From positions 124,001-188,000 of the forward strand of contig NZ_RCWE01000001.1 in the NCBI RefSeq assembly GCF_018448925.1: a stretch of DNA of 64,000 nt. The letters run 5' to 3'. The notes under the pieces are model-generated. The model ran no database searches and was not told where the DNA came from. It was given only the letters and a program-made list of their open reading frames with translations. Below, piece by piece: positions 8,978 through 18,813 of this stretch (positions within the stretch are counted from its first letter, which is position 1; every line of letters begins with the position of its first letter). A program made the translations under genes and the position numbers. The DNA comes from Photorhabdus akhurstii (GTDB lineage Bacteria; Pseudomonadota; Gammaproteobacteria; Enterobacterales; Enterobacteriaceae).

Positions 8978-10021
8978 ATGAAAAAGATGAAACACACAGC
9001 TTTAGCCAGTTTATTGGTATTAATTAGTGGTTCTGCTATTGCTTTACCAAATATTACACTTTTGGCGACGGGGGGGACTATTGCGGGTGGCGGGAAGTCT
9101 GCAATCCAATCCAATTATGTTGCTGGAAGGGTTGCTATTGATGAATTAGTCAATGCTGTTCCTGAGATCAAAAATATCGCCAACCTAAAAGGTGAGCAGG
9201 TAGTTAGTATTGGTTCGCAGGATATGAATGATCAGGTGTGGTTGACGCTAGCGAAAAGAATCAACGCTGATTGTGACAAAACCGATGGTTTTGTTATCAC
9301 CCACGGTACTGACACGATGGAAGAAACCGCTTACTTCCTCGATCTCACTACCCACTGCCAGAAGCCGATAGTCATGGTTGGCGCGATGCGCCCATCTACG
9401 GCGCTTGGTGCCGATGGCCCGTTAAATCTGTATAACGCTGTGGTGGTTGCCGGTGATCAAGCATCAGCCAAGCGTGGTGTATTAATGGCAATGAATGATG
9501 CGGTTATCAGTGGGCGCACTGTGGTGAAAATGAGCACCACCGAAGTTCAGGCATTCCAGCCAATTAATGCCGGTGCTGAGGGCTTTGTTCATAATGGCAA
9601 AGTCAATTATTATGCTGACGCTAAACCGAGAGCCAATCAGGCTATTTTTGATGTCAGTAAACTCGATAAATTGCCGAAAGTAGGCATTGTTTATAACTAC
9701 GCCAATGCGTCTGATCTGCCGGCGAAAGCTCTGCTGAAAGATGGCTACCAAGGCATTGTCAGCGCCGGTGTAGGCAACGGTAATATGTACAAGGCGATTT
9801 TTGATACTTTGGCCCAAGCGGCTAAAGATGGGGTTGTGGTCGTCAGATCAAGCCGTGTACCGGTCGGATATGTTACTCAGGATGCGGAAGTGGATGATAG
9901 TAAGTACGGCTTTGTCGCTTCTGAACGTCTGAATCCGCAAAAGGCCAAAGTACTTTTACAATTGGCGCTGACTGAAACGCATGATCCGGTGAAAATTCAC
10001 GAGATGTTTGTGAAATATTGA
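8978..10021 (+). CDS. ansB: Type II (periplasmic) L-asparaginase
   Basis: This 347-aa enzyme hydrolyses asparagine to aspartate and ammonia in the periplasm. Residues 1-22 form a signal peptide (MKKMKHTALASLLVLISGSA then IA) with cleavage before LPNITLL. The first catalytic threonine lies in LLATGGTIAGG and the second in THGTDTMEETAYF, the two signatures of the family. The length is one residue short of E. coli AnsB. A ribosome binding site AAGGAAG lies 6 bases before the ATG. Anaerobic control by FNR and CRP is known in E. coli; no convincing site was found here. Confidence 0.95.
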   Translation: MKKMKHTALASLLVLISGSAIALPNITLLATGGTIAGGGKSAIQSNYVAGRVAIDELVNAVPEIKNIANLKGEQVVSIGSQDMNDQVWLTLAKRINADCDKTDGFVITHGTDTMEETAYFLDLTTHCQKPIVMVGAMRPSTALGADGPLNLYNAVVVAGDQASAKRGVLMAMNDAVISGRTVVKMSTTEVQAFQPINAGAEGFVHNGKVNYYADAKPRANQAIFDVSKLDKLPKVGIVYNYANASDLPAKALLKDGYQGIVSAGVGNGNMYKAIFDTLAQAAKDGVVVVRSSRVPVGYVTQDAEVDDSKYGFVASERLNPQKAKVLLQLALTETHDPVKIHEMFVKY

Positions 10022-10042
10022 TTCGTGATTCAGAGATAACAA

Positions 10043-10077
10043 ATAGGGCGCGTGGGTGACGGAGTTCCGCGCTCTAT
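10043..10077 (+). terminator. Hairpin after ansB
   Basis: The arms ATAGGGCGCG and CGCGCTCTAT pair with one mismatch around a 15-base loop, 22 bases after the ansB stop. There is no T run, so it may be a weak or factor-dependent terminator. Confidence 0.4.
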
Positions 10078-10190
10078 AGCGAGGGAATGTGCTGATTAAA
10101 ACTAGCAGTTGAAAGTAGTATTCTGCTCAAAAAGTAGCTAAGATATTATTTGTACGGAAATTTGCCGGATAATTTTAGTCGAGGTCAATT

Positions 10191-10466
10191 ATGGCTACTT
10201 CCACCGCGCGTTTTGAGGCGCGTATGAATCCTGAGCTACATGCCCTGATTAAACGGGCTGCTGAAATTCAAGGACGTACTATGACTGATTTTGTTGTGTC
10301 TGCTGCACAGGATGCGGCGCAACGCGCAATTGAGCAGTCAGAAGTATTCCGTTTGTCTCTGGCCGATCAGCAATGTTTTGCGCAGGCATTGCTGAATCCA
10401 CCGGAACCTACTCCAGCGCTTGAACGTGCATTCGCACGGCGCCGCTCTTTGTTACGATCAGAATGA
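10191..10466 (+). CDS. TacA-type antitoxin (DUF1778, ribbon-helix-helix)
   Basis: A 91-aa protein of the DUF1778 family. The N-terminal ribbon-helix-helix (TARFEARMNPELHALIKRAA) binds DNA and the C-terminal tail (ALERAFARRRSLL) is expected to wrap and neutralise the acetyltransferase toxin encoded next. Its stop overlaps the toxin start by 4 bases, the usual antitoxin-first arrangement. Such pairs autorepress their own promoter in the 10080-10190 region. The unit interrupts the conserved order between ansB and serC. Confidence 0.85.
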   Translation: MATSTARFEARMNPELHALIKRAAEIQGRTMTDFVVSAAQDAAQRAIEQSEVFRLSLADQQCFAQALLNPPEPTPALERAFARRRSLLRSE

Positions 10467-10966
10467 GTTCCACGATGTTTGATGTTATGCAACTCAACGA
10501 AGAACACGATCGTGATTCGTTCTACAGTGGTTCAGAATTTCTAGATGGTTACTTTCAGAGACAGGTTGGTCAGGATGTTAGGCGCCGCGTAGCAGCTTGT
10601 TTTGTTGCGCTTCATGATCACCGGGTAGCGGGATATTATACTCTGGCTGCTGCCGGTATCCAGTTGACCAACCTCCCTACGGCTACTATTAAGAAATTGC
10701 CACGATACCCAACAGTACCGGCAGTACGGATGGGGAGGTTGGCCGTTGATCAGACATTTAGAAGTCAGGGACTCGGTGGAGCATTGCTAGCTGATGCTAT
10801 TGAGAGGACCATTCGTGCCGAAATTGCGTCTTATGCGCTGCTTGTTGATGCAAAAGATGATAATGCAGTGCGATTTTACCGACATCATGGATTTATTGCT
10901 TTACCCGATTCGCCATTCACATTATTCCTTCCTCTCATAGCTGTAGATAAAAAAGGTAAAAAATAA
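10463..10966 (+). CDS. TacT-type GNAT toxin (tRNA acetyltransferase)
   Basis: A 167-aa GCN5-related N-acetyltransferase of the TacT/AtaT/ItaT toxin group. Characterised relatives acetylate the amino group of charged tRNAs and stop translation. The acetyl-CoA pyrophosphate-binding signature is RSQGLGGALLADA near residues 101-113, and the C-terminal active-site tyrosine is in RFYRHHGF (about residue 139). The N-terminal EHDRDSFYSGSEFLDGYFQR segment is typical of this group. The gene is intact, overlaps its antitoxin, and probably forms a functional toxin-antitoxin unit. Confidence 0.85.
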   Translation: MSSTMFDVMQLNEEHDRDSFYSGSEFLDGYFQRQVGQDVRRRVAACFVALHDHRVAGYYTLAAAGIQLTNLPTATIKKLPRYPTVPAVRMGRLAVDQTFRSQGLGGALLADAIERTIRAEIASYALLVDAKDDNAVRFYRHHGFIALPDSPFTLFLPLIAVDKKGKK

Positions 10967-11137
10967 GTGGTTCACTTGTAATAGCGCTGAATGAACAAGT
11001 TTATTGGCTATTTTTGCGATAGTTTTGTTCAACGTTTGAATAACCATTGCAGCAATGAAATGGGAATGGTACAACCGATATATCAGATTATTTATTGCTA
11101 TCAATCATTGTTATTTCGTCAGAATAAGGTGAGGTAA

Positions 11138-12226
11138 ATGAATCAGGTATATAATTTCAGTTCAGGTCCCGCTATGTTACCGATTGAAGTATTGCGTAGA
11201 GCTGAACAGGAGCTATGCAACTGGAATGGTATTGGGACTTCAATTATGGAGATCAGTCACCGCGGTAAGGAGTTTATCGCGGTAGCAAAGGAGGCTGAAA
11301 ATGATTTGCGAGATCTATTATCAGTGCCTGAAAACTATAAAGTATTGTTCTGTCATGGCGGCGCCCGCGGTCAATTTGCCGCTATTCCGATGAACTTGCT
11401 GGGTGATAATGTTAAAGCCGATTATATTGATGGCGGTTATTGGGCTGCATGTGCAGCTAAAGAAGCCCAAAAATATTGTGCGCCGAATGTGATTAATATC
11501 AAAACCGAAATTAATGGCTTGAAAAGCGTTAAACCAATGCGTGAATGGTCATTGAGCGATGATGCGGCTTATGTTCATTATTGCCCGAATGAAACTATTG
11601 ATGGTATCGCCATTCATGAACAACCAGATTTTGATGATAATAAAGTGATTATTGCCGACTACTCTTCTTCTATTCTTTCCGGGCCGTTGGATGTTAGCCG
11701 TTACGGTATGATTTATGCGGGAGCGCAGAAGAATATTGGTCCTGCGGGCCTCACATTGGTTATTGTGCGTGAAGATTTATTAGGCAAAGCCCGCAAAGAA
11801 ACCCCGTCTATTTTTGACTATGCTGTTTTGGCGGAGAATGACTCCATGTTCAACACACCGCCGACGTTTGCCTGGTATCTCTCTGGCTTGGTCTTCAAAT
11901 GGCTGAAAGAGCAAGGCGGTGTACAAGAGATGGCGAAACGTAATCAGGCTAAGGCTGAACTGCTTTATAGCGCGATTGATAACAGTGATTTTTATCGCAA
12001 CCAGGTTGCTCCTGAAAATCGTTCCCTGATGAATGTGCCGTTCCAGATGGCTGATGCTTCACTGGATAGCCAATTTCTGGCAGAGGCTGATGCACAAGGG
12101 TTGCAGGCACTGAAAGGACATCGGATTGCCGGCGGTATGCGTGCTTCTATTTATAATGCGATGCCGATAGAAGGGGTTCAGGCTTTAGTTGATTTTATGG
12201 CTGATTTTGAGCGTCGTAACGGCTAA
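11138..12226 (+). CDS. serC: Phosphoserine aminotransferase
   Basis: A 362-aa PLP-dependent class V aminotransferase that makes 3-phosphoserine (serine biosynthesis) and phosphohydroxythreonine (pyridoxine biosynthesis). The start [15 protein letters not shown] is typical and the PLP lysine lies in [12 protein letters not shown]. The length matches E. coli SerC, and a strong AAGGTGAGG site precedes the ATG. It is followed by aroA, the conserved serC-aroA arrangement. Confidence 0.97.
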   Translation: MNQVYNFSSGPAMLPIEVLRRAEQELCNWNGIGTSIMEISHRGKEFIAVAKEAENDLRDLLSVPENYKVLFCHGGARGQFAAIPMNLLGDNVKADYIDGGYWAACAAKEAQKYCAPNVINIKTEINGLKSVKPMREWSLSDDAAYVHYCPNETIDGIAIHEQPDFDDNKVIIADYSSSILSGPLDVSRYGMIYAGAQKNIGPAGLTLVIVREDLLGKARKETPSIFDYAVLAENDSMFNTPPTFAWYLSGLVFKWLKEQGGVQEMAKRNQAKAELLYSAIDNSDFYRNQVAPENRSLMNVPFQMADASLDSQFLAEADAQGLQALKGHRIAGGMRASIYNAMPIEGVQALVDFMADFERRNG

Positions 12227-12239
12227 TTTGCCAACCATT

Positions 12240-12261
12240 ACCGGGAACAACGGTTCCCGGT
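12240..12261 (+). other. Stable hairpin between serC and aroA
   Basis: ACCGGGAAC and GTTCCCGGT form a perfect nine-pair stem with a 4-base loop, 13 bases after the serC stop. There is no T run, so it probably stabilises the serC message or partly attenuates transcription into aroA. Confidence 0.5.
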
Positions 12262-12347
12262 CTATTCAAGGTAAAAAAATATTTCCTCGAACGTAAAAAT
12301 GACTCATTTATAATTAATGTAATCGAGAATCGGAGAGCCTGTTATTT

Positions 12348-13634
12348 ATGCAATCCCTGATGCTACAACCTATTTCCTCCATTAGTGGAACTATTAACCT
12401 GCCAGGGTCAAAAAGTGTTTCTAACCGTGCGCTATTACTGGCGGCTTTTGCCAAAGGTACTACCTGCTTAACTAACTTGTTGGACAGTGATGATATTCGC
12501 CATATGCTCAATGCCTTGGCTGCATTGGGGGTCAGTTATCGTTTATCTGATGATCGTACCCGTTGTGAAGTTGACGGTATTGGTGGGTTAATTACCCATA
12601 AAGGGCCGGTAGAACTGTTTCTGGGTAACGCCGGCACGGCAATGCGTCCTCTAACCGCCGCGTTGTGCCTGGGCAAAAATGACGTTGTTCTTACTGGTGA
12701 ACCCCGAATGAAAGAGCGCCCGATTGGTCACCTGGTGGATGCTTTGCGTCAAGGTGGGGCGGAAATTGATTATCTGGAGCAGGAAAATTATCCACCGCTA
12801 CACATCAAAAGCGGCTTTATCGGCGGCAAAGTAATGGTAGATGGCCGTGTTTCCAGCCAATTTCTGACCGCATTGCTGATGGCTGCGCCATTGGCAGAAA
12901 ATGATTCTGAGATTCATATTCAGGGAGAATTGGTTTCCAAACCTTATATTGATATCACTCTGGCGTTGATGAAAAGTTTTGGTATTAGCGTAAATCACGA
13001 TCAATATCAGATTTTCCATATTAAAGGCCAACAGCAATACGTTTCTCCGGGTTGCTATTTGGTTGAAGGTGATGCCTCTTCTGCTTCCTATTTTCTGGCG
13101 GCCGCAGCAATTAAAGGCGGCACTATACGGGTGACCGGAATTGGTAAACATAGCCTGCAAGGGGATACCAAATTTGCCAATGTGCTGGAAAAAATGGGGG
13201 CGAAAATTCGTTGGGGTGATGATTTTGTTGAATGTGAACGTGGCACCCTTACTGGCATTGATATGGATATGAATGAGATCCCTGACGCGGCTATGACCAT
13301 TGCAACCACGGCGTTGTTTGCGGCAGGGGAGACCGTCATTCGCAATATATACAACTGGCGGGTAAAAGAGACGGATCGGCTCCATGCGATGGCGACTGAA
13401 TTGCGTAAAGTCGGCGCAGAGGTGGAAGAGGGGGTTGATTACATTCGCATCACACCGCCATCAAGATTATTACCGGCTGAAATTGGCACCTATAATGATC
13501 ACCGAATGGCGATGTGTTTCTCGTTGGTGGCACTGTCCGATACACCAGTTACCATTCTCGATCCAGGTTGTACAGCAAAGACTTTTCCCAACTATTTCGA
13601 TCAATTGGAGAGATTAAGCCAGCGAAAGTCATAA
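12348..13634 (+). CDS. aroA: EPSP synthase (3-phosphoshikimate 1-carboxyvinyltransferase)
   Basis: A 428-aa enzyme of the shikimate pathway that transfers the enolpyruvyl group of PEP to shikimate-3-phosphate. It has the two-domain inverse alpha/beta barrel pattern: [14 protein letters not shown] near residue 21, the PEP-binding [10 protein letters not shown] near residue 94, and RMKERPIG near residue 124. The glycine and alanine of GNAGTAMRP mark the glyphosate-sensitive class I type. The length matches E. coli (427 aa). It is downstream of serC with the same orientation. Confidence 0.97.
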   Translation: MQSLMLQPISSISGTINLPGSKSVSNRALLLAAFAKGTTCLTNLLDSDDIRHMLNALAALGVSYRLSDDRTRCEVDGIGGLITHKGPVELFLGNAGTAMRPLTAALCLGKNDVVLTGEPRMKERPIGHLVDALRQGGAEIDYLEQENYPPLHIKSGFIGGKVMVDGRVSSQFLTALLMAAPLAENDSEIHIQGELVSKPYIDITLALMKSFGISVNHDQYQIFHIKGQQQYVSPGCYLVEGDASSASYFLAAAAIKGGTIRVTGIGKHSLQGDTKFANVLEKMGAKIRWGDDFVECERGTLTGIDMDMNEIPDAAMTIATTALFAAGETVIRNIYNWRVKETDRLHAMATELRKVGAEVEEGVDYIRITPPSRLLPAEIGTYNDHRMAMCFSLVALSDTPVTILDPGCTAKTFPNYFDQLERLSQRKS

Positions 13635-13813
13635 TTATCGATTATTATGATTCAATAAAGCGTATTTCTTTGAGCAAAATCTATCTACATGGCATGCGCT
13701 TATTTCGTTCACTCTTTGAGTGCATATAATAAACGGCAGATATTGATTATTTTATTGAGTAAATATTCAGCATCTGGTGAAGTGTTAACTTGCCATGCTA
13801 AAGGAGAACAATA

Positions 13814-14497
13814 ATGGTGGCGATAGCCCCAGTAATAACTGTTGATGGGCCAAGCGGCGCAGGTAAAGGAACGCTATGCCAGGCATTGGCAGAGGCTTTA
13901 GGCTGGCAACTGCTTGATTCAGGAGCTATTTATCGAGTGTTGGCACTGGCCGCGATTCATCATCAGGTGGATATCCAGTCTGAAGATGCGCTAGTTCCTC
14001 TGGCTGCTAATCTTGATGTACGTTTTGTCCCTGGCAAAGGGAAGCTCAGTGTGATGCTTGAAGGCGAGGATGTTAGTAATGAGATCCGAACTGAAACGGT
14101 CGGTAATACTGCTTCGCAAGCGGCTGCTTTCCCTCGGGTTCGTGAAGCCTTGTTGCGGCGTCAGCGTGCTTTTCGGGTTGCGCCGGGCTTGATTGCCGAT
14201 GGCCGTGATATGGGAACCGTGGTGTTTTCTGATGCCCCGGTGAAAATATTCCTTGATGCCAGCGCAGAAGAACGCGCGCGCAGACGTATGCTACAGTTGC
14301 AGGAAAAAGGCTTTAGTGTTAACTTTGAATGTCTTTTGTCCGAGATACAGGAGCGTGATTACCGCGACCGTAACCGGGCAGTTGCACCATTAGCGTCGGC
14401 TGAAGACGCATTAATATTGGATTCAACCAGTATGTCTATCGAGGAAGTTATCGACCAGGCGCTAAATTATGCGAAAAAAATTCTTTCAATTACCTGA
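13814..14497 (+). CDS. cmk: Cytidylate kinase
   Basis: A 227-aa nucleoside monophosphate kinase that phosphorylates CMP and dCMP with ATP. The P-loop [11 protein letters not shown] lies near residues 12-22, the CMP-binding [12 protein letters not shown] near residue 125, and the lid ERDYRDRNR near residue 180. The start is an ATG at 13814 behind AAGGAGAAC. It lies upstream of rpsA, as in other Gammaproteobacteria, where transcripts from the cmk region feed into rpsA. Confidence 0.96.
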   Translation: MVAIAPVITVDGPSGAGKGTLCQALAEALGWQLLDSGAIYRVLALAAIHHQVDIQSEDALVPLAANLDVRFVPGKGKLSVMLEGEDVSNEIRTETVGNTASQAAAFPRVREALLRRQRAFRVAPGLIADGRDMGTVVFSDAPVKIFLDASAEERARRRMLQLQEKGFSVNFECLLSEIQERDYRDRNRAVAPLASAEDALILDSTSMSIEEVIDQALNYAKKILSIT

Positions 14498-14676
14498 ACG
14501 ATTTTAAGTTTTTAGCTTATAATTGGTGACGATGTACTAAAAATTGGGTACGCGGGTAGAGAATTTTTCCGCAAACTAAACAACCCTGTTACAGGAATCG
14601 TAGCGGGGCATGTAAAACAACCCCATTCGGCGGGAAGCTAAATGGACGTTAAATTAAAATCTTGAAGATCATTAAC
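14498..14676 (+). promoter_or_regulatory. rpsA leader
   Basis: The 179 bases between cmk and rpsA are G/C-richer near the end and can fold into short hairpins (for example around ACCCTGTTACAGG and CCCCATTCGGCGGG). No strong Shine-Dalgarno precedes the rpsA ATG at 14677. This agrees with the known E. coli rpsA leader, whose folded structure replaces a strong ribosome binding site and mediates repression by free S1. Confidence 0.55.
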
Positions 14677-16350
14677 ATGACAGAATCTTTTGCTCAACTC
14701 TTTGAAGAATCCCTGCAATCTATTGAAACTCGTCCAGGTGCTATCGTTCGCGGCATCGTTGTTGCTATTGATAAAGACGTTGTATTAGTTGATGCAGGTC
14801 TGAAATCAGAATCCGCTATTCCTGTAGAACAGTTTAAAAATGTTCAGGGTGAGCTGGAAATCCAGGTTGGTGATGAAATTGATGTTGCTCTAGACGCTGT
14901 TGAAGATGGTTTCGGTGAAACTGTTCTGTCTCGTGAGAAAGCAAAACGCCATGAAGCGTGGCTGATGCTGGAAAAAGCTTACGAAGATGCAGAAACTGTT
15001 ACCGGCATCATCAACGGCAAAGTAAAAGGCGGTTTTACTGTTGAACTGAACGGTATCCGTGCATTCCTGCCTGGTTCTCTGGTTGATGTTCGTCCAGTTC
15101 GTGATACAACTCACCTGGAAGGTAAAGAGCTTGAGTTTAAAGTCATCAAACTGGATCAGAAACGCAACAATGTCGTGGTTTCTCGTCGTGCTGTTATCGA
15201 ATCTGAAAACAGTGCGGAACGTGACCAATTGCTGGAAAACCTGCAAGAAGGTATGGAAGTTAAAGGTATCGTTAAGAACCTCACTGACTACGGCGCATTT
15301 GTTGATTTGGGCGGCGTTGATGGCTTGCTGCACATTACTGATATGGCTTGGAAACGCGTTAAGCATCCAAGTGAAATCGTCAATGTGGGCGACGAAATCG
15401 CAGTTAAGGTACTGAAATTTGACCGCGAGCGTACCCGCGTATCTCTGGGCCTGAAACAACTGGGCGAAGATCCTTGGGTAGCAATCGCTAAGCGTTATCC
15501 AGAAGGCACTAAACTGACTGGTCGCGTAACTAACCTGACTGATTACGGCTGCTTCGTAGAAATCGAAGAAGGCGTTGAAGGTCTGGTACACGTTTCAGAA
15601 ATGGATTGGACCAACAAAAACATCCACCCATCCAAAGTGGTTAACGTTGGTGACGTTGTGGAAGTTATGGTTCTGGATATCGACGAAGAACGTCGTCGTA
15701 TCTCCTTGGGTCTGAAACAGTGTAAAGCTAACCCGTGGCAGCTGTTTGCTGAAACTCACAACAAAAATGACCGTGTTGAAGGTAAAATCAAGTCTATTAC
15801 TGACTTCGGTATCTTCATTGGTCTGGATGGCGGCATTGATGGCCTGGTTCACCTGTCTGACATCTCTTGGAACGTTGCTGGAGAAGAAGCAGTTCGTGAA
15901 TACAAAAAAGGCGATGAAATCGCGGCTGTTGTTTTGCAAGTAGATGCAGAACGTGAGCGTATCTCTCTGGGCATTAAACAACTGGCAGAAGATCCATTCA
16001 ATAACTACCTGTCTGTGAACAAGAAAGGCGCTATTGTTAATGGTAAAGTTACCGCGGTTGATGCTAAAGGTGCGACAGTAGAACTAGCTGACGGCGTTGA
16101 AGGTTACCTGCGTGCATCAGAAGCTTCTCGTGACCGTGTTGAAGATGCAACACTGGTTCTGAACGTGGGTGATGCAGTTGAAGCTAAATATACTGGCGTT
16201 GATCGCAAAAACCGCGTTATCAACCTGTCTGTTCGCGCAAAAGACGAAGCTGACGAAAAAGACGCTATCGCTTCTGTGAACAAACAAGAAGACGCAAACT
16301 TTGCAAACAATGCAATGGCTGAAGCTTTCAAAGCAGCGAAAGGCGAATAA
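14677..16350 (+). CDS. rpsA: 30S ribosomal protein S1
   Basis: This 557-aa protein with six S1 (OB-fold) domains binds mRNA leaders and helps the 30S subunit start translation; domains 1-2 bind the ribosome and 3-6 bind RNA. Repeats are visible as recurring GxVxxxTDYGxFV and VGDxVxxxVLxxDxExxRxSLGLKQ patterns. The ATG at 14677 ([20 protein letters not shown]) gives the E. coli length; the TTG five codons earlier is not the start. Codon use is strongly biased, as expected for a highly expressed gene. Confidence 0.98.
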   Translation: MTESFAQLFEESLQSIETRPGAIVRGIVVAIDKDVVLVDAGLKSESAIPVEQFKNVQGELEIQVGDEIDVALDAVEDGFGETVLSREKAKRHEAWLMLEKAYEDAETVTGIINGKVKGGFTVELNGIRAFLPGSLVDVRPVRDTTHLEGKELEFKVIKLDQKRNNVVVSRRAVIESENSAERDQLLENLQEGMEVKGIVKNLTDYGAFVDLGGVDGLLHITDMAWKRVKHPSEIVNVGDEIAVKVLKFDRERTRVSLGLKQLGEDPWVAIAKRYPEGTKLTGRVTNLTDYGCFVEIEEGVEGLVHVSEMDWTNKNIHPSKVVNVGDVVEVMVLDIDEERRRISLGLKQCKANPWQLFAETHNKNDRVEGKIKSITDFGIFIGLDGGIDGLVHLSDISWNVAGEEAVREYKKGDEIAAVVLQVDAERERISLGIKQLAEDPFNNYLSVNKKGAIVNGKVTAVDAKGATVELADGVEGYLRASEASRDRVEDATLVLNVGDAVEAKYTGVDRKNRVINLSVRAKDEADEKDAIASVNKQEDANFANNAMAEAFKAAKGE

Positions 16351-16366
16351 TTCAAGTGAATAACGG

Positions 16367-16390
16367 TGGATAACACGTAAGTGTTATCCA
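16367..16390 (+). other. Hairpin between rpsA and ihfB
   Basis: TGGATAACAC and GTGTTATCCA form a perfect ten-pair stem closed by a GTAA tetraloop, between the rpsA stop and the ihfB ribosome binding site. No T run follows. It may separate the abundance of the two messages. Confidence 0.55.
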
Positions 16391-16415
16391 AGTGCGGTAG
16401 TTTAGGGAGGTACTC

Positions 16416-16700
16416 ATGACCAAGTCTGAATTAATTGAAAGACTTGCTGGCCAGCAATCTCATATTTCGGCCAAAACCGTTGAAGATGCAGTGAAAGAAA
16501 TACTCGACCATATGGCAATAACATTGGCAGATGGCGAACGTATAGAGGTGCGCGGATTCGGCAGTTTTTCTCTTCACTACCGTGCTCCGCGCGTAGGTCG
16601 TAACCCTAAAACCGGTGATAAAGTGGAGCTGGAAGGTAAATACGTTCCCCATTTTAAACCTGGCAAAGAGTTGCGTGATCGCGTGAATATCTACGATTAA
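16416..16700 (+). CDS. ihfB: Integration host factor subunit beta
   Basis: The 94-aa HU/IHF-family subunit pairs with IhfA and bends DNA at specific sites. The start [20 protein letters not shown] and the DNA-binding arm [20 protein letters not shown] are diagnostic, with the intercalating proline in RNPKTG. Ribosome binding site GGGAGG lies upstream of the ATG. A strong terminator follows, after which the accessory island begins. Confidence 0.97.
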   Translation: MTKSELIERLAGQQSHISAKTVEDAVKEILDHMAITLADGERIEVRGFGSFSLHYRAPRVGRNPKTGDKVELEGKYVPHFKPGKELRDRVNIYD

Positions 16701-16764
16701 GTTTGAAGATAACAAGTTATTGCTTATTCTAAACGGTGTTTCGATGCTGTTTTAGATTCATAAC

Positions 16765-16795
16765 AAAGTGCTGGCCTTTTGGTCAGCACTTTTTT
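16765..16795 (+). terminator. Rho-independent terminator after ihfB
   Basis: AAAGTGCTGGCC pairs with GGTCAGCACTTT around a TTTT loop and runs into six T residues, a canonical terminator that marks the left border of the inserted island. Confidence 0.9.
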
Positions 16796-16875
16796 GATCT
16801 AATCAAGGCTCATATAAAAAGAGCTAACTTTTATACTGAGAAAACCTTCCCCATAATCCTGTCAATTTGACGTTG

Positions 16876-16903
16876 TGTCCCCTGTCCCCTGTCCCCTGTC
16901 CCC
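16876..16903. repeat. Four perfect 7-bp tandem repeats (TGTCCCC)
   Basis: Four exact copies of TGTCCCC lie 68-95 bases before the bacteriocin start codon at 16971. The unit is not a multiple of three, so copy-number change would shift a frame starting upstream (a GTG at 16875 is in frame through the tract at present). It may affect expression of the bacteriocin, or be incidental. Confidence 0.75.
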
Positions 16904-16970
16904 GGTCCTGTGTCCTCAGAAATCACTTGCATGCGAAACCAAGACTGAACCGGTAAATAACTTTGGTAGG

Positions 16971-18153
16971 ATGGCGATATATCAGGTTCCGTTATCTCCT
17001 GCTCCGGTAACGGTATCAAAACCTGAACAGTCTCCGCAGGATAACAAACATCCACCCAAACCGGATAAATCGCAGGATAAAAAATTACCGTGGTATAAAC
17101 GGTGGCTTAGCGGCAGCAAAGATAAAGCGGAAGCTGCTGCTATCGCTGTGGCTGCAACTACTCGTGGCGCTATAGCAGATAGTGAAGCGTTGGTAATGCG
17201 TTACATCGGTGGCGGCATTACCAGCGCCGGGCGCTGGCTGGCGGTACCAAATCCGTTGACAGTCGGATTAATGGGGCTGTTTTATTCATCCAGATTAAAT
17301 GAAGGCGAAGAAGATTACTTAAACCAGCATCATCTTAGTGAAATTGCAGAACAGTTTGGTAAAGCGCCGACCCGTATTCGTTTTCGCTGGATAAGAGATG
17401 AAAGAAGCGGCAGGATAACGGTTCAGGGGTATCATGTCAGTCCGGAAAGTGGCTTGGATAAAGTGCCGGTTCGTATGATGAAACTGAATCAGGCCACCGG
17501 TAATTACGAGTTCTGGGAACAGGGAGAAAATCGGCCAACGATTCTATGGACACCAAGCGAACAGGAATTCAAGGTTCCACCGCATACCGGGAATGAGGAA
17601 CAGCCGTTTATTCCGTCGCAGATAACGGTATTACCGATTCCAGATAAGGTGGGTAGCGATATTGAATCGTTGCCCATACCGGAAGAGAAGGATTTCCGCG
17701 ATTATATTCTGGTATTTCCAGCCAATTTAGGTATTAAACCGATCTATGTGATGTTTAATACCCCTCGAAATCAACCGGGAGTGGTCACTGGTTGAGGGTA
17801 ACTGGTTAAGTCTTGCAGGACAAGATATGGGCGCACCGATTCCCAGTCAGATAGCGGATAAGTTGCGAGGAAGGACATTTAATAACTTCGATGATTTCAG
17901 AAGGGCGTTTTGGAAAGAGGTTGGTAATGATCCTGAGTTGTCTAAACAATTTAAAAGAACCAATCAAGAAGATATGAAAAACAGTTTGTCTCCTTATTCA
18001 CCTAAGTTAGAGCAAGTAGGTAGTAGACAAAAATATGAAATACATCATGTTCAGTTTATTAAAGATGATGGCTCTGTTTATGGACTCGATAATCTGCGAG
18101 TAATAACTCCGAAGCGACATATTGAAATTCATTCTAATAAAGAGGAAAAATAG
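16971..18153 (+). pseudogene. Frameshifted S-type pyocin / colicin-E-like HNH DNase bacteriocin
   Basis: Two overlapping-function segments belong to one bacteriocin. The first (to the TGA at 17793) carries a pyocin-S type domain ending YILVFPANLGIKPIYVMF; the second encodes WLSLAGQDMGAPIPSQIADK and an HNH DNase of the colicin E9/pyocin S2 class with EIHH, LDNLRV and TPKRHIEIH motifs. They are in different frames: removing one T from GGTTGA at 17790-17795 joins them into about 393 aa. The N-terminal part lacks the long receptor and translocation domains of P. aeruginosa S-pyocins and resembles the lumicin/Usp type known from Photorhabdus. The ATG at 16971 is preceded by a weak GGTAGG. The break could be true decay, a sequencing error, or programmed slippage; the intact immunity gene next to it leaves this open. 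Confidence 0.8.
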
Positions 18154-18154
18154 G

Positions 18155-18412
18155 ATGGAATTAAAAAGTAAGTTAGAAGAATATACTGAAACGGAGTTTT
18201 TAGAATTAATTAGCATGATCTTTGAGGGGAAATATTCTTCTGAGGCAGAGCACGATGCAATCGTAAACAATATTGTGAGAGTCTCAGAATATCCTGGAGG
18301 TACAGATTTATTGTATTATCCTGAAGATGGCATTGAAGATAGCCCGGAAGGTGTGCTTAAAGTAGTAAAAGAATGGCGAGCCAGAAATGGTAAACCGGGC
18401 TTTAAAGAATAA
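18155..18412 (+). CDS. Colicin E9/pyocin-type immunity protein
   Basis: An 85-aa acidic protein of the Im2/Im7/Im8/Im9 family that binds and blocks the cognate HNH DNase. The start MELKSKLEEYTETEFLELIS and the DNase-binding helix III region DLLYYPEDGIEDSPEGV match Im9 (DLIYYPxxGDDDSPxG), with the two conserved tyrosines of YYP. The ATG at 18155 gives the family length (Im9 has 86 residues) and follows the DNase stop by one base behind AGAGGAAA, so the two genes are co-transcribed. It is intact although the bacteriocin is frameshifted. Confidence 0.92.
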   Translation: MELKSKLEEYTETEFLELISMIFEGKYSSEAEHDAIVNNIVRVSEYPGGTDLLYYPEDGIEDSPEGVLKVVKEWRARNGKPGFKE

Positions 18413-18522
18413 CCAGCCTGGTCACTTGGTACCGACATTACTGATGGAAAGAGGACCTTAGTATTGCTTTCCCCCTGGTACCCCCATATTATAAAACTAG
18501 ATTTTGTTGTGGAGTTAATGGC

Positions 18523-18813
18523 ATGAAACCATCAATAGCCTTAGCTGCTAATCGGGAGGCCATCCGTCGCGTAGTGGAGTCTCATCGAGCCCGTAATGCC
18601 CGTGTTTTCGGGTCTGTTATACACGGTGATGACACTGAGGACAGTGACTTGGACATCCTGATTGACCCGACGCCGGAAACCACTCTTTTTGACATTGGCG
18701 CGATCCGGCACGAGTTGTTGCAACTGCTCGGTGTGCCAGTGGATGTGCTGACCCCGAAGGCACTACCAGAGAAATTCAGGGCGGTTGTTCTTGCCGAGGC
18801 GGTGCCTGTATGA
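18523..18813 (+). CDS. MntA-type minimal nucleotidyltransferase (antitoxin)
   Basis: A 96-aa DNA-polymerase-beta-fold nucleotidyltransferase with the GSx10DxD motif seen as FGSVIHGDDTEDSDLDILID. In characterised MNT-HEPN pairs this protein neutralises HepT by transferring AMP groups to a tyrosine near its active site. Its stop overlaps the hepT start by 4 bases. The base composition is visibly richer in G and C than the flanking DNA, which suggests recent transfer. Confidence 0.85.
   Translation: MKPSIALAANREAIRRVVESHRARNARVFGSVIHGDDTEDSDLDILIDPTPETTLFDIGAIRHELLQLLGVPVDVLTPKALPEKFRAVVLAEAVPV

Noticed and set aside
12798-13385. 195-codon minus-strand frame inside aroA
   Set aside because: It is antisense to a conserved core gene and its product shows no domain or composition of a real protein.
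14890-15981. Two long minus-strand frames inside rpsA
   Set aside because: They result from the strong codon bias and repeats of rpsA; the products are phenylalanine/glutamine-rich with no recognisable family.
16800-16970. LexA box upstream of the bacteriocin
   Set aside because: Bacteriocin genes are often SOS controlled, but no CTG-N10-CAG palindrome was found here.
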